Below, piece by piece: positions 1 to 8,715 of a stretch of 64,000 nucleotides of DNA. The notes under the pieces are model-generated. The model did no database searches, had not been told where the DNA came from, and saw only the letters and a list, made by a program, of their open reading frames with translations. Origin of the DNA: Paenibacillus sp. VTT E-133291 (GTDB lineage: Bacteria; Bacillota; Bacilli; Paenibacillales; Paenibacillaceae); the NCBI RefSeq assembly GCF_002264395.1, contig NZ_NFVA01000018.1, positions 18,376 through 82,375 on the forward strand, read 5' to 3'. Numbering within the stretch: position 1 is the stretch's first letter; each line of letters opens with the position of its first letter. Position numbers and translations under genes: made by a program.

Positions 1-441
1 CTTCGTTTGCTTGTATCCATTGAGCTCAACTAAGGTATCGCGTGGAAGAGAGACAATGGTTGCTGATTTTGTCTTAGGATTAAGCGCTGCAACCATAATA
101 ACATCTGTTAATCTAGATGGATGTTTTGGTCTATTATCCGTACCCAGGATAAGCATTGTCAGTGGTTTTTCTGTAGCTGAATGCCCTGGAGCAACCGTTC
201 CTTTATTACCTGCATTAAAGACCCCATTTTCAAGCTTCCAATACAGATAGCCCCCGTAGCCCAATACACCAAGAATCGCAATAATGAGTAAGGTTAACAG
301 GATTCTAACTAATCTGCCAAAAAAGCCTCTCTTTTGCGGTTTTTTCTTTTTTTTCTTAGAAGCACCCTTCACAGGCTGTTTTCTATTATTCGGTTGTTGA
401 CCACTTGCTCGTGGAGGTAAACTGCTGTTTCGTGTACTCAT
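1..441 (-). CDS. LytR-CpsA-Psr (LCP) family protein, C-terminus off the window
   Basis: Only the first 147 codons are present; the gene runs off the left edge. LCP proteins sit in the cytoplasmic membrane and transfer undecaprenyl-linked glycopolymers such as teichoic acid onto peptidoglycan. Visible are a basic, Pro/Lys-rich cytoplasmic tail (residues 1-43, including a run of six Lys), one membrane segment (about 45-67), and the start of the LCP domain from about residue 94 with LILGTDNRP, an R-x-x-D pair (Arg110/Asp113) and SLPRDT (131-136), matching the conserved phosphate-binding elements of the family. The ATG at 441 is preceded by GAGGA. Family assignment is firm; which LCP paralogue it is cannot be told from the fragment. 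Confidence 0.9.
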   Translation of the reverse strand, partial: MSTRNSSLPPRASGQQPNNRKQPVKGASKKKKKKPQKRGFFGRLVRILLTLLIIAILGVLGYGGYLYWKLENGVFNAGNKGTVAPGHSATEKPLTMLILGTDNRPKHPSRLTDVIMVAALNPKTKSATIVSLPRDTLVELNGYKQTK

Positions 442-527
442 AGTAGAATAAAGTCCTCTTCATTTCATTTGGAATTAAAAAAATTGCTACACTTAAATAG
501 ACGTTCCATAAGCAGTAAAAGTTTCGA

Positions 528-824
528 TTACTGTCTTTTTGCTGCAGCTGCAGCCTTTCTCTTCTGTCGAGCTTCTACGATATAACGTATCCGTACCATC
601 AGCATTAATCCGACAGCGACCAGCAGACACTGAATGATCGGTAGCTTATCATGTTGAAAAATGAGGAGCATGCCGGAACCGATCGCCATCATTATGTACA
701 GCATAATCTCTTTGCCAATCGATAACTTTTGATTCACACGAAATACCTGATTATACACAAATGTAAGCAATATAAAAATAACAATATAAGCGACGATTGG
801 ATGCTCAGCAAACCAGACTTGCAT
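528..824 (-). CDS. ylaH: YlaH-like small membrane protein
   Basis: A 98-residue protein with three predicted membrane segments (about 9-25, 40-56 and 61-79) and a basic, Ala-rich C-terminal tail. Sequence and position match the YlaH family, which lies next to typA (ylaG) in Bacillus. No biochemical function is established for the family. It begins 12 bases after a GGAGG site and lies downstream of typA on the same strand, but a terminator between the two suggests separate transcription or only partial read-through. Confidence 0.8.
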   Translation of the reverse strand: MQVWFAEHPIVAYIVIFILLTFVYNQVFRVNQKLSIGKEIMLYIMMAIGSGMLLIFQHDKLPIIQCLLVAVGLMLMVRIRYIVEARQKRKAAAAAKRQ

Positions 825-893
825 AGATACCGCACTCCTCCCAAATTTAAGATACGTTTACATTATATCATCAGTAAGGGAAGTTTTTGTTAT

Positions 894-927
894 AAAAAAA
901 ACCGCCGAAAGTTAAACCTCCGACGGC
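894..927 (-). terminator. Rho-independent terminator after typA
   Basis: Arms 917-927 and 901-911 form an 11-bp stem (with G-T pairs) around a 5-base loop. Read on the minus strand it is followed by a run of T at 894-900. It starts 23 bases after the typA stop. Confidence 0.85.
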
Positions 928-949
928 TCTTTACTATGATAAGCTGATC

Positions 950-2791
950 TTACGCGTTTGCTTGTGCCATTTTACGTTGCTTCTCTACACGTTCGCGTTC
1001 GCCTTTGTTCAGAATCTTTTTGCGCAAACGAATGGATTTAGGTGTGATTTCACAATATTCATCATCATTCAAATATTCAAGTGCGCCTTCCAAAGAGAAG
1101 GTACGTGGTGTCTTCATTTTTACAGTATCATCCTTACCTGAGGTACGCATGTTGGTAAGTGCTTTTTCTCTACAGATGTTAACGATAATATCGTTATCAC
1201 GGGTATGCTCGCCTACGATCATACCTTCATAAATTTCTGTACCTGCATCCAAGAAGAGAATACCACGATCCTCAACGCCCACTATTCCATATTGTGTTGT
1301 TGATCCAGTCTCACTGGCAACAAGCACACCTTGATGACGTCCGCCAACTTGACCAGCAACCAGTGGAGCATAGCTGTCAAAAGCATGGTTCATAACGCCG
1401 TAACCGCGTGTCAAAGTCAAGAAGTAAGTGTTGTAACCAATCAAACCACGTGCAGGAATCAGGAACTCCAGACGTACTTGACCCGTACCGTTGTTAATCA
1501 TGTTGACCATTTCGGCTTTGCGAGTGCCCAGACTTTCCATAACAGAGCCCATGCTTTCTTCTGGAATGTCAATCATAAGACGCTCAAGTGGCTCCGATTT
1601 AACACCATCGATTTCTTTAATGATTACTTGTGGTTTAGAAACTTGCATTTCATAACCTTCACGACGCATATTCTCGATCAGAATACCAAGGTGAAGCTCA
1701 CCGCGTCCAGAAACGATAAATGCATCAGGACTATCTGTTTCATCCACACGCAAACTCACATCTGTCTCAAGTTCTTTAAAGAGACGTTCACGAAGCTTAC
1801 GGGAAGTTACCCATTTACCTTCTTTACCAGCAAAAGGACTGTTATTCACAAGGAAAGTCATTTGCATTGTTGGCTCGTCGATCTTAAGAACAGGCAATGC
1901 TTCTGGATTCGCTGGATCAGCAATGGTCTCACCAATGTTAATGTCCTTGATCCCTGCGATAGCAACGATATCCCCTGCGCCCGCTTCTTCTGTTTCAATA
2001 CGTTTTAAACCTTGGAACCCGAACAATTTCTCAATACGTGCGGTTTTACTCTTACCGTCACGCATAATTACAGTTACAGATTGACCTTGTTTGATCACAC
2101 CGCGGTTTACACGGCCAATAGCAATACGACCCAAGTATTCGTTATAATCCATCAACGTTACGAGGAATTGAAGCGGGTCTTCTACACTTTCAGTTGGAGC
2201 TGGGATATGCTCAACGATTGTTTCGTAAAGTGAAAGCATTGTCTCATCTTGCTTCTCAGGGACCATGCTTGATGTTCCGTTAAGAGCAGATGCATAAACT
2301 ACTGGGAATTCCAATTGTTCATCGTTAGCTTCAAGCTCGATGAACAAATCCAGTACTTCATCAATAACTTCCTTCGGACGTGCAGCCGGGCGGTCAATCT
2401 TGTTCACGACCACGATTGGAGTCAGCTTCTGCTCCAAAGCTTTACGCAATACAAATTTCGTTTGCGGCATGCAGCCTTCATAAGCATCAACAACCAGCAA
2501 TACACCATCAACCATTTTCATAATCCGTTCTACTTCGCCACCGAAGTCAGCATGTCCAGGTGTATCCACAATATTGATCAAAAACTCTTTATAAGTAATT
2601 GCTGTATTTTTAGCTAGGATTGTAATTCCGCGTTCCCGCTCGATATCGTTAGAGTCCATAGCGCGTTCTTGTACGTGTTCGTGTGCGCTGAAGATCCCCG
2701 ATTGCTGAAGAAGCTGATCGACGAGTGTTGTTTTGCCATGGTCAACGTGGGCAATGATCGCAATGTTGCGAATATCTTTTCTTGAATGCAT
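950..2791 (-). CDS. typA: Ribosome-associated translational GTPase TypA/BipA
   Basis: A 613-residue protein, the family's usual length. TypA binds the 70S ribosome as EF-G does and helps 50S assembly and growth at low temperature. Visible are G1 AHVDHGKT (14-21), the switch I element with RGIT (54-57), G3 DTPGH (76-80), G4 NKID (130-133), EF-Tu-like domain II, an EF-G-type domain V and the TypA-specific C-terminus with the GLIGYNT element. The longest frame begins at a TTG at 2821. I prefer the ATG at 2791, because the homologous proteins begin there and a GAGAGGA site lies in between, though its 14-base spacing is long. It has its own promoter and a structured leader. Confidence 0.96.
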   Translation of the reverse strand: MHSRKDIRNIAIIAHVDHGKTTLVDQLLQQSGIFSAHEHVQERAMDSNDIERERGITILAKNTAITYKEFLINIVDTPGHADFGGEVERIMKMVDGVLLVVDAYEGCMPQTKFVLRKALEQKLTPIVVVNKIDRPAARPKEVIDEVLDLFIELEANDEQLEFPVVYASALNGTSSMVPEKQDETMLSLYETIVEHIPAPTESVEDPLQFLVTLMDYNEYLGRIAIGRVNRGVIKQGQSVTVIMRDGKSKTARIEKLFGFQGLKRIETEEAGAGDIVAIAGIKDINIGETIADPANPEALPVLKIDEPTMQMTFLVNNSPFAGKEGKWVTSRKLRERLFKELETDVSLRVDETDSPDAFIVSGRGELHLGILIENMRREGYEMQVSKPQVIIKEIDGVKSEPLERLMIDIPEESMGSVMESLGTRKAEMVNMINNGTGQVRLEFLIPARGLIGYNTYFLTLTRGYGVMNHAFDSYAPLVAGQVGGRHQGVLVASETGSTTQYGIVGVEDRGILFLDAGTEIYEGMIVGEHTRDNDIIVNICREKALTNMRTSGKDDTVKMKTPRTFSLEGALEYLNDDEYCEITPKSIRLRKKILNKGERERVEKQRKMAQANA

Positions 2792-2863
2792 GATTTGTAT
2801 CCAAATCCTCTCATTTATCAAATTAAAACTGTTAAAATTCTTAGCATGTCACGGCAGTCTCAC

Positions 2864-2937
2864 AAAAGAAGCGCCAGGCAGAAAGCCGACGCTTCAACAT
2901 AACATTAATATTATAGTGAAAGCACTATGAAAAGCAA
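2864..2937 (-). promoter_or_regulatory. typA promoter with palindromic spacer and leader hairpin
   Basis: On the minus strand the -35 is TTGCTT (2937-2932) and the -10 is TATAAT (2915-2910), 16 bases apart. The inverted repeat ATAGTG-AAAG-CACTAT (2913-2928) fills most of the spacer and overlaps the -10. Downstream in the leader, GAAGCG/CGCTTC arms (2868-2873 and 2890-2895) with an inner GGC/GCC pair form a hairpin followed by only four T. That could be a weak attenuator or just leader structure. Confidence 0.6.
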
Positions 2938-2997
2938 GTCTTTTTATGAAAAAAACAGTTACCAAATTCCGTTTTTTTTCACAAGATCCAACATTAA

Positions 2998-3507
2998 TTA
3001 ACTTCGATACCATCTATTTCGGCCACGAGTTCTACCCCGGCCTGTAATCAGCCAAATCCCTGCAGCGATGAATACAATACCAATCAGATAGATTACACCC
3101 GTACCCATGAGACTGAAAATACAAAGCGCTATGCTTAGAACGCCTAATATAACAGCAATTGCAGATAATCCCCCTGTCCGTCTTGGAGAATTAATGGAAT
3201 ATTCATACAGACCTACGGCAATGCCAAGCAGAAGCACAGGCCATAAATATTTCATAAGCCCCCATCCCCATATATTGCAAAGACCAAACAGTAAACCATA
3301 TACCGTTAATATTCCAGCGGGAATCAATACCGTTGCCGAAGCACGGCGGCTAAAAAATAACATATGTAGAACTAATCCTGCAAGTAAAATCACTAACGGC
3401 CAAAGGGCACGTCCCAAAAATCCGAAGACGCCCAGCTTACCGAATAAAATCAAGACGCCCGCAGCTACAATGAATATACCTAGTCTCATGTCATTCTTGG
3501 AAGACAT
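2998..3507 (-). CDS. LiaI/LiaF-like multi-span membrane protein
   Basis: A 169-residue hydrophobic protein with about five or six membrane segments and a short basic C-terminal tail rich in Arg. The pattern of short TM hairpins with WP and GI-F-I-A-A-G-I elements resembles the LiaI-LiaF-like transmembrane region (DUF5668 type) found in proteins linked to envelope-stress sensing. No extracytoplasmic domain or catalytic motif is visible, so I give no specific function. GGATGGGTGAAGG precedes the ATG. It appears to be a single-gene unit between terC and typA. Confidence 0.6.
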   Translation of the reverse strand: MSSKNDMRLGIFIVAAGVLILFGKLGVFGFLGRALWPLVILLAGLVLHMLFFSRRASATVLIPAGILTVYGLLFGLCNIWGWGLMKYLWPVLLLGIAVGLYEYSINSPRRTGGLSAIAVILGVLSIALCIFSLMGTGVIYLIGIVFIAAGIWLITGRGRTRGRNRWYRS

Positions 3508-3628
3508 CCTTCACCCATCCCTTCAAATTCACGTCTACCTCACTACCTTGTCCTCACTTACCCAGAAAACGACAGGTTTCTCATTCATATTATCTGAAAT
3601 ATACACAAAATGCCATCACTGACCTCGC

Positions 3629-3666
3629 AAAAAAAGGACAATTCCAATTTATGGAGATGTCCTTTT
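3629..3666 (-). terminator. Rho-independent terminator after the minus-strand terC gene
   Basis: Arms 3658-3666 and 3632-3640 pair perfectly (AAAAGGACA/TGTCCTTTT), with an inner TTCCA/TGGA stem. The T run on the minus strand is at 3629-3635. It starts 25 bases after the stop at 3691. Confidence 0.85.
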
Positions 3667-3690
3667 AGTATTGCCTTTTATTGCAATTTA

Positions 3691-4350
3691 TTAACCTAAT
3701 GATGTTGTTCTTCGTTTAACTGCTCCTGTAACAACTACTAATATCCCTAAAGCGATCGGCAGTATGGAATGTGTGGATGGGAGTAAAAAAGAGAGCATTG
3801 TCCCTAATTTTGCATCCTGAAGCATCATATCACCTGCTGTAAAGGCTAAAATATAAGCGCCGATAAATACGAGTATCGGAAATCTATGCAGCCACCCCAC
3901 AATGAGGCCACTTCCCCATACTACAATCGGAATACTGAGCGCAATCCCGATGACAATTAAAGCCAAATCCCCTTTGGCTAGACCGGCAATCGCCAGAACG
4001 TTATCAAGACTCATAATAAAATCAGCCACGAGAATCGTTCGGATGGATTTCCAAACGGAGGACGTTTCCGCGACTCTAAGGTCCTCCTCTTCTTCCAGCA
4101 GCAGCTTGAACGCAATCCATAGCAGCAAAATTCCTCCTCCAGCCTGGATATAAGGGATTTTCAACAGTAATACCGCGACAAAAGTAAGCAAGCAGCGCAG
4201 AACAACGGCTCCCGCAGCTCCCCACCATACCGCAGTCTTCCGGTGCTTCTCCGGAAGGTCCTTACTGGCCATTGCGATGACCATAGCATTATCTCCACTC
4301 AGTACAAGATTGATCATCAATATTTCACCAAGGAGCAATAATGATTCCAT
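3691..4350 (-). CDS. TerC family membrane protein (YjbE type), probable metal exporter
   Basis: A 219-residue integral membrane protein with about seven membrane segments. The two TerC signature acidic motifs are present: L-V-L-S-G-D-N-A (Asp about 20) and I-M-S-L-D-N-V (Asp about 116), which in the family line a metal site. TerC proteins of Bacillus are implicated in Mn2+ efflux and in loading exported metalloenzymes; the substrate here is inferred. The start has GGGAGG 8 bases upstream. It is transcribed divergently from a second TerC gene (4524-5216). I saw no yybP-ykoY manganese riboswitch in the 173 bases between them. Confidence 0.85.
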   Translation of the reverse strand: MESLLLLGEILMINLVLSGDNAMVIAMASKDLPEKHRKTAVWWGAAGAVVLRCLLTFVAVLLLKIPYIQAGGGILLLWIAFKLLLEEEEDLRVAETSSVWKSIRTILVADFIMSLDNVLAIAGLAKGDLALIVIGIALSIPIVVWGSGLIVGWLHRFPILVFIGAYILAFTAGDMMLQDAKLGTMLSFLLPSTHSILPIALGILVVVTGAVKRRTTSLG

Positions 4351-4371
4351 TCGCTCTTACCTCCCCGAATC

Positions 4372-4450
4372 ACATGTAACTACATGTATGTCCGGAAGTG
4401 ACAAGCTATGCTTCCTGTCCAACTTTTTTTTGAGGATAAAAGCATGTATG
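4372..4450. promoter_or_regulatory. Cluster of CATGTA motifs between divergent terC genes
   Basis: Two direct copies of ACATGTA (4372-4378 and 4382-4388) and a later GCATGTATGC (4442-4451) lie in the shared upstream region. The spacing suggests a repressor or activator site, but no known operator is matched. It does not look like the MntR palindrome. Confidence 0.3.
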
Positions 4451-4523
4451 CTCTTTTTTTTGCGTATACAAAACTAAGCATATCTTCGTGCTCATCTTAA
4501 CAAATTTTAGGGGTGACTGCGCT

Positions 4524-5216
4524 TTGAATACATCCATATGGGAGTTTGTATTATCACTGCTCAATATTATTTTCCTAGATCTGATTCTGGCGGGAGACAA
4601 TGCCATAGTCATCGGGCTTGCTGCACGTAATTTACCGAACAGCACTCAAAAAAAAGCAATTGTGCTTGGAACAGCAGGTGCCGTCATATTACGGATTTTC
4701 GCAACGGTTCTGGTCGTATGGTTATTAAAAATCCCTTGGTTACTGCTGGCAGGCGGGATTTTACTTATTCTAATAGCCTATAAGCTGTTAACAGATGAGA
4801 ACAATTCAGCGAATATCAAGGCGGGTCAAAGCTTAGGGGCTGCTGTGGGTACAATCATTCTAGCCGATGCTGCGATGGGACTGGATAATGTCATCGCCAT
4901 TGCGGGAGTCGCTAAGCACAATATCTCTCTAGTTGTCATAGGACTATTAATCAGCGTTCCAATTGTGGTCTGGGGGAGTACTCTTTTTATTAAATTAATC
5001 AACAAATATCCATTGATTATTTATATTGGCTCAGCAGTCCTAGGGTTTACAGCCTCAAGCATGATTACAGATGAGCAGCAGCTATCCCCATTTTTTGAGC
5101 AGCATCCACTATTGAGAGCTCTGTTTATATTCGTGATCATTGTTGGCATCTTAATTGGAGGACACTGGAGACGCCAATCAAGCCATAATAATTCAAAAAA
5201 GCTGCCTCAACCGTAG
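4524..5216 (+). CDS. TerC family membrane protein, second paralogue
   Basis: A 230-residue protein with the same fold as the gene at 3691-4350: L-I-L-A-G-D-N-A near residue 24, M-G-L-D-N-V in the second half, and about seven membrane segments ending in a hydrophilic His/Asn/Ser tail. The probable role is Mn2+ or related metal export, by family. The start is TTG at 4524, 7 bases after AGGGGTGA (4509-4516). The upstream ATG at 4488 has no binding site and adds a hydrophilic stretch absent from the paralogue. Its stop codon lies inside the following terminator stem. Confidence 0.83.
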   Translation: MNTSIWEFVLSLLNIIFLDLILAGDNAIVIGLAARNLPNSTQKKAIVLGTAGAVILRIFATVLVVWLLKIPWLLLAGGILLILIAYKLLTDENNSANIKAGQSLGAAVGTIILADAAMGLDNVIAIAGVAKHNISLVVIGLLISVPIVVWGSTLFIKLINKYPLIIYIGSAVLGFTASSMITDEQQLSPFFEQHPLLRALFIFVIIVGILIGGHWRRQSSHNNSKKLPQP

Positions 5217-5246
5217 ATGTTGCTACGAACGAGACAGCCTTTTGTT
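5201..5246. terminator. Terminator shared by terC (+) and thiI (-)
   Basis: Arms 5201-5208 (GCTGCCTC) and 5231-5238 (GAGACAGC) pair with one mismatch, and an inner GTAG/CTAC stem extends the hairpin. T-rich sequence follows on the plus strand (5240-5246) and a run of A precedes it (5195-5200), so it can act in both directions. Confidence 0.75.
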
Positions 5247-5253
5247 TATAATA

Positions 5254-6540
5254 TTAGAACCATTCTTCCTGTAATCCAGCCTGAGCACTTACTACATCTC
5301 TAGGCTTCTCATCTCCATACGGAGTGATCAGTACAGTCTCCGTGGCTCCGATCGCTGCTTCCAGCAATGCAGCATATCCAGGAAGCGTAGCTTCAATCTT
5401 ATCTACAATCCGTAAATTCGGGTTCGTTGCAGGTGATTTTGGTACAAATAAAGTGCAGCAATCCTCATAAGGAAGGATAGATAAATCATAGGTACCGATA
5501 TTCTTAGACAGCTCCACAATATCACTTTTGTCCATCATTACCAGCGGACGCAGTAGAGGAAGTTGTGTAGCACGGCCGATCACGTTCATGCTTGATAGCG
5601 TCTGGCTAGCGACCTGCCCAAGACTTTCACCGGTTACGATCGCGAGTGCCCCCTCACGTTCAGCAAGCTGTGTAGTAATTCTCAGCATCGCTCGACGCAT
5701 CAATGTAATAATCAGATTATCCTGACCAATTCCAGTAAAAGACGTCTGCACCTCTGTAAAGGGTACTAAATGTAGCTTGATGACTCCCGCATATCGTGAC
5801 AATACCCGCGTAAGATCAACCACCTTTTGCCGGGCAAGCTCACTTGTATAAGGATAACTATAGAAGTGAACACACTCCACCTCGAGTCCACGACGCATGG
5901 ATGACCAGCCGGCTACAGGACTATCAATACCTCCGGACAGCAATAACATCGCTTTTCCATTCGTACCTAGCGGAAATCCACCAACACCTGCAATATTTTC
6001 GCAGAATATATAAGTATGGCCTTGACGAATTTCGACCTTCAGCTCCAATTGAGGTGACTTTACATCCACAATAAGTCCGGAATAGCCTTGCAGCAGGGGT
6101 GTCGAAACTAGCTTATTCATCTCCATGGAGCCATATGGGAACTCTTTCCATACCCGGCGTGCATTAACTTTAAATGTAGTTCCCGGTGCAGGCGCGATGA
6201 TCTCCAAAAAATGACGGCCGACAGCCACAATATCCTCGAGCTCTGACTTGGCCACCTTAACCGGACTGACAGAAGCGATTCCGAATACATTCTTCAGCGC
6301 TTCTACCAATGGGGTCGCAGGTTCTCCATTCAGCTCCACGTAAATTCTTCCAAACTCTTTGGTTAGAATCACCTTTGGATAAGGCTTAATCATTTCTTTC
6401 ACATGACGTAGTACCGTTTTCTCAAATCTGGCACGGTTCTTGCCCTTTAATATAAACTCTCCGAAACGCAAAAGCAGCATATCGGCATAATCAATACTAT
6501 TGGCACTGCCTTTAGCAGATTCCTGATTTATCACACTCAT
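5254..6540 (-). CDS. thiI: tRNA 4-thiouridine synthetase ThiI
   Basis: A 428-residue protein. ThiI adenylates U8 of tRNA and transfers sulfur from a cysteine desulfurase persulfide to make s4U; it also feeds sulfur into thiazole synthesis in some species. Visible are an N-terminal ferredoxin-like plus THUMP region (about 20-180) and the PP-loop ATP-binding motif SGGIDSP (202-208). The C-terminal rhodanese domain of the E. coli enzyme is absent, as in Bacillus ThiI. It lies 3 bases after the stop of the cysteine desulfurase gene, and its binding site GGAGG is inside the end of that gene, so the two are translationally linked. The N-terminus is about 20 residues longer than in Bacillus. Confidence 0.96.
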   Translation of the reverse strand: MSVINQESAKGSANSIDYADMLLLRFGEFILKGKNRARFEKTVLRHVKEMIKPYPKVILTKEFGRIYVELNGEPATPLVEALKNVFGIASVSPVKVAKSELEDIVAVGRHFLEIIAPAPGTTFKVNARRVWKEFPYGSMEMNKLVSTPLLQGYSGLIVDVKSPQLELKVEIRQGHTYIFCENIAGVGGFPLGTNGKAMLLLSGGIDSPVAGWSSMRRGLEVECVHFYSYPYTSELARQKVVDLTRVLSRYAGVIKLHLVPFTEVQTSFTGIGQDNLIITLMRRAMLRITTQLAEREGALAIVTGESLGQVASQTLSSMNVIGRATQLPLLRPLVMMDKSDIVELSKNIGTYDLSILPYEDCCTLFVPKSPATNPNLRIVDKIEATLPGYAALLEAAIGATETVLITPYGDEKPRDVVSAQAGLQEEWF

Positions 6541-6543
6541 TAG

Positions 6544-7695
6544 TTACTTCATACCTCCTTCAGCAATCTTTAAAGCTCGTACCGCAGTAATTAGTGCTTT
6601 CTCAAGCGCCGCGACATCTTCTTCAGTATGACTATCACCGAAACTGATGCGGATGCCTCCTGAAGCTACAGAGATATCTTTCCCCATAGACAATAGAACA
6701 CGACTAGGTTCTGCCAGCCGGGAGGAGCAAGCCGATCGGGTAGAAACAGCCATCCCCAGTTCCTCCAGCTTACGGGCGAACACTTCCCCTTTCATGCCAG
6801 GATATGAGAAATGCACAATATGAGGGGCTCCATCCTCTCTGCTGTTTATAACAAATTCAGGAACGCTGTGCAAGAAGCGTAACAGTCGATTTCGAAGTGC
6901 CAATACTCGGGCATGGAAGGATTCGCGTTGTTCACCACTCATCCGCACTGCTTTGGAAGAGGCAACAATTGCAGGTACATTCTCAGTTCCGGCACGTAGT
7001 CCCTCTTCATGAGAACCACCTGAAAGTAAGGGAAACAGTTGAATTCCTTCTTTAATATAGAGAAGCCCCGCTCCGCGAGGACCTCGGATTTTATGAGGAG
7101 ACAAGCTGTAAAGATCCGCTTTCCATCCTTTAAGGTCAACAGCAAGCTTACCATATCCCTGAACGCCATCCACATGAAATAAAGTTCGTGGATTTACGGA
7201 TTTAATTAGCCTGCCAATATCCATTAGCGGCTGTACTGTTCCAATTTCATTATTTACATGCATCACACTTACGAGTACGGTATCACGCCGTACTGCAGCA
7301 GCCACTCGCTCTGGATCAATCATTCCAGTGCTGTCAGGCGCTACAAAAGTAATCTCCCAGCCATTTCGCTGCAGCTGCAGACAACTTTCATACACAGAGG
7401 GATGTTCTATTTCCGTAGTTATCAGATGACGTCCTCTTGACTGATATTGCAAAGCAGCACCTTTAATGGCCAAATTGTTACTCTCCGTAGCCCCAGATGT
7501 AAATAGGATCTCCTTTGGTTGTACAGATAACGCAGCCGCGCATACTTCTCGTGAGCGCCTAATCAGCTTTGCCGCCTCATTACCGGCGCGGTGTAAGGAG
7601 GAAGGGTTAGCATAATGCAGCTTCATAATTTGTTCCATCGTCTTCACCACGTCTTCATAGGGTGGTGTGGCGGCGGCATAATCCCAGTAAAGCAT
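6544..7695 (-). CDS. nifZ: Cysteine desulfurase dedicated to ThiI (NifZ/IscS-like)
   Basis: A 383-residue class V aminotransferase-fold PLP enzyme. It removes sulfur from cysteine to form an enzyme persulfide. The PLP lysine is K202 in SPHKIRGPRG, preceded by H201, and the catalytic cysteine is C323 in STRSACSS. The V-D-G-V-Q motif around 176-179 holds the cofactor Asp. Direct coupling to thiI matches the nifZ-thiI pair of B. subtilis, where NifZ is the sulfur donor for s4U. The start ATG has AGGAG 11 bases upstream. The unit appears to be bicistronic. Confidence 0.92.
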   Translation of the reverse strand: MLYWDYAAATPPYEDVVKTMEQIMKLHYANPSSLHRAGNEAAKLIRRSREVCAAALSVQPKEILFTSGATESNNLAIKGAALQYQSRGRHLITTEIEHPSVYESCLQLQRNGWEITFVAPDSTGMIDPERVAAAVRRDTVLVSVMHVNNEIGTVQPLMDIGRLIKSVNPRTLFHVDGVQGYGKLAVDLKGWKADLYSLSPHKIRGPRGAGLLYIKEGIQLFPLLSGGSHEEGLRAGTENVPAIVASSKAVRMSGEQRESFHARVLALRNRLLRFLHSVPEFVINSREDGAPHIVHFSYPGMKGEVFARKLEELGMAVSTRSACSSRLAEPSRVLLSMGKDISVASGGIRISFGDSHTEEDVAALEKALITAVRALKIAEGGMK

Positions 7696-7752
7696 ATATC
7701 GATTGTCTCCTTTACTTCTTTAAAGTACAGAATCATTCTTTTTTAAATTTTG

Positions 7753-7821
7753 AAAAAGGATCAAACGGTGATCCCAAATACCAGCATGTGGTTTAAGGGA
7801 ACTACCCGTTTGATCCTTTTT
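7753..7821. terminator. Long perfect-stem terminator after the transglycosylase gene
   Basis: Arms 7753-7768 and 7806-7821 are a perfect 16-bp inverted repeat with A and T runs at both ends, so it could work on either strand. The loop is 37 bases and contains a weaker GGTGATCCC/GGGAACTACC pairing. It lies directly after the transglycosylase stop codon at 7823. Confidence 0.85.
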
Positions 7822-7822
7822 A

Positions 7823-8533
7823 TTATACAGCGTATTCCGCGCGAGCGCGTTCTATTTTAGTGAGATAAGACTGCGTCTCTTTTGGGAGCAGTGTAAGTTT
7901 CTCCAATAATTCCTGATCATTGCTTACCCCTAGATTAATTACCCTTCCAGGCCCTGCATTATAAGCTGCTAATGCCATCTTTTCCTGTCCGTCAAATCGC
8001 TTCAACTGATAAGACAGATAGCGTACACCACCATCAATATTTTGAGCAGGATCGAATGAATCAGAAACCCCTAAACCACGTGCTGTTCCATCCATTAATT
8101 GCATTAATCCTTTAGCACCAGCCGAAGAGACAACATTTGGATTAAAGGAAGATTCTGTATCAATCACAGCTTTTATCAAATCGACTGGCACCCCATACTT
8201 AGCACTTGCCGTTTGAATCAGATCATCATAGCTTGTTGGTTTAGTATCCGTTATTTCCCCGGAAATTACACTGTCGATGTTTTCAGCTGTTCCGCCGATC
8301 TGTTGCCATAACAGGCTACTTACATAGGATGCATCCGGAAGTGACGTCAAGAAGTTTGTATCCCCGTCATTAGAGGAGTTAGAAGATAAAGCTTGAAGCA
8401 TAGCTGCAAATTGAGAGGCCGACGCGCCCGATCTTTCCGTTTCATTCGCTGAGCTACTTTTGTCGGTTGCACTCTTTAAGCTTACCCATTTAAGCTGCCC
8501 TAACCCATTGGTTACAGCGGGATTAATCTCCAT
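7823..8533 (-). CDS. cwlQ: Lytic transglycosylase, SLT domain (CwlQ/YjbJ-like)
   Basis: A 236-residue protein that cleaves the glycan backbone of peptidoglycan. Residues 1-95 are Ser/Ala/Asn-rich and look disordered. The Slt70-type domain covers about 103-230, with catalytic Glu127 in IDTESSFNP, then G-A-K-G-L-M-Q-L-M and the A-L-A-A-Y-N-A-G-P-G-R motif. There is no signal peptide or membrane segment, as in Bacillus CwlQ, so how it is exported is unclear; a flagellar or non-classical route is possible. AGGAG precedes the ATG by 9 bases. The symbol is by similarity. Confidence 0.85.
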   Translation of the reverse strand: MEINPAVTNGLGQLKWVSLKSATDKSSSANETERSGASASQFAAMLQALSSNSSNDGDTNFLTSLPDASYVSSLLWQQIGGTAENIDSVISGEITDTKPTSYDDLIQTASAKYGVPVDLIKAVIDTESSFNPNVVSSAGAKGLMQLMDGTARGLGVSDSFDPAQNIDGGVRYLSYQLKRFDGQEKMALAAYNAGPGRVINLGVSNDQELLEKLTLLPKETQSYLTKIERARAEYAV

Positions 8534-8645
8534 ACCGGCGCACTCCTTTGATCCTGTTGAATCATATCTATTGGTCTAACCTTAGATTTCGATGAATTAC
8601 GGCTTAATATTACATTTTATCCGAGATTATTGCTATATGCTGGAA

Positions 8646-8690
8646 TGAAAAACAGACTTCAGACCCTGATATTTAGGTCTAAAGCCTGTT
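8646..8690 (-). terminator. Terminator after the DUF4190 gene
   Basis: AACAGGCTTTAGACC (8690-8676) pairs with GGTCTGAAGTCTGTT (8665-8651) with two G-T or mismatched positions. TTTC follows on the minus strand. Confidence 0.75.
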
Positions 8691-8715
8691 ATAATTCAAA
8701 CTTACCAGTTCATTT

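Noticed and set aside
1331..2008. 225-residue open frame on the plus strand inside typA
   Set aside because: It is antisense to a firmly identified gene, has no ribosome site or known motif, and follows from the codon bias of typA.
4351..4523. Possible yybP-ykoY manganese riboswitch at terC
   Set aside because: None of the conserved riboswitch core sequences is present; two T-runs follow only weak 5-bp stems.
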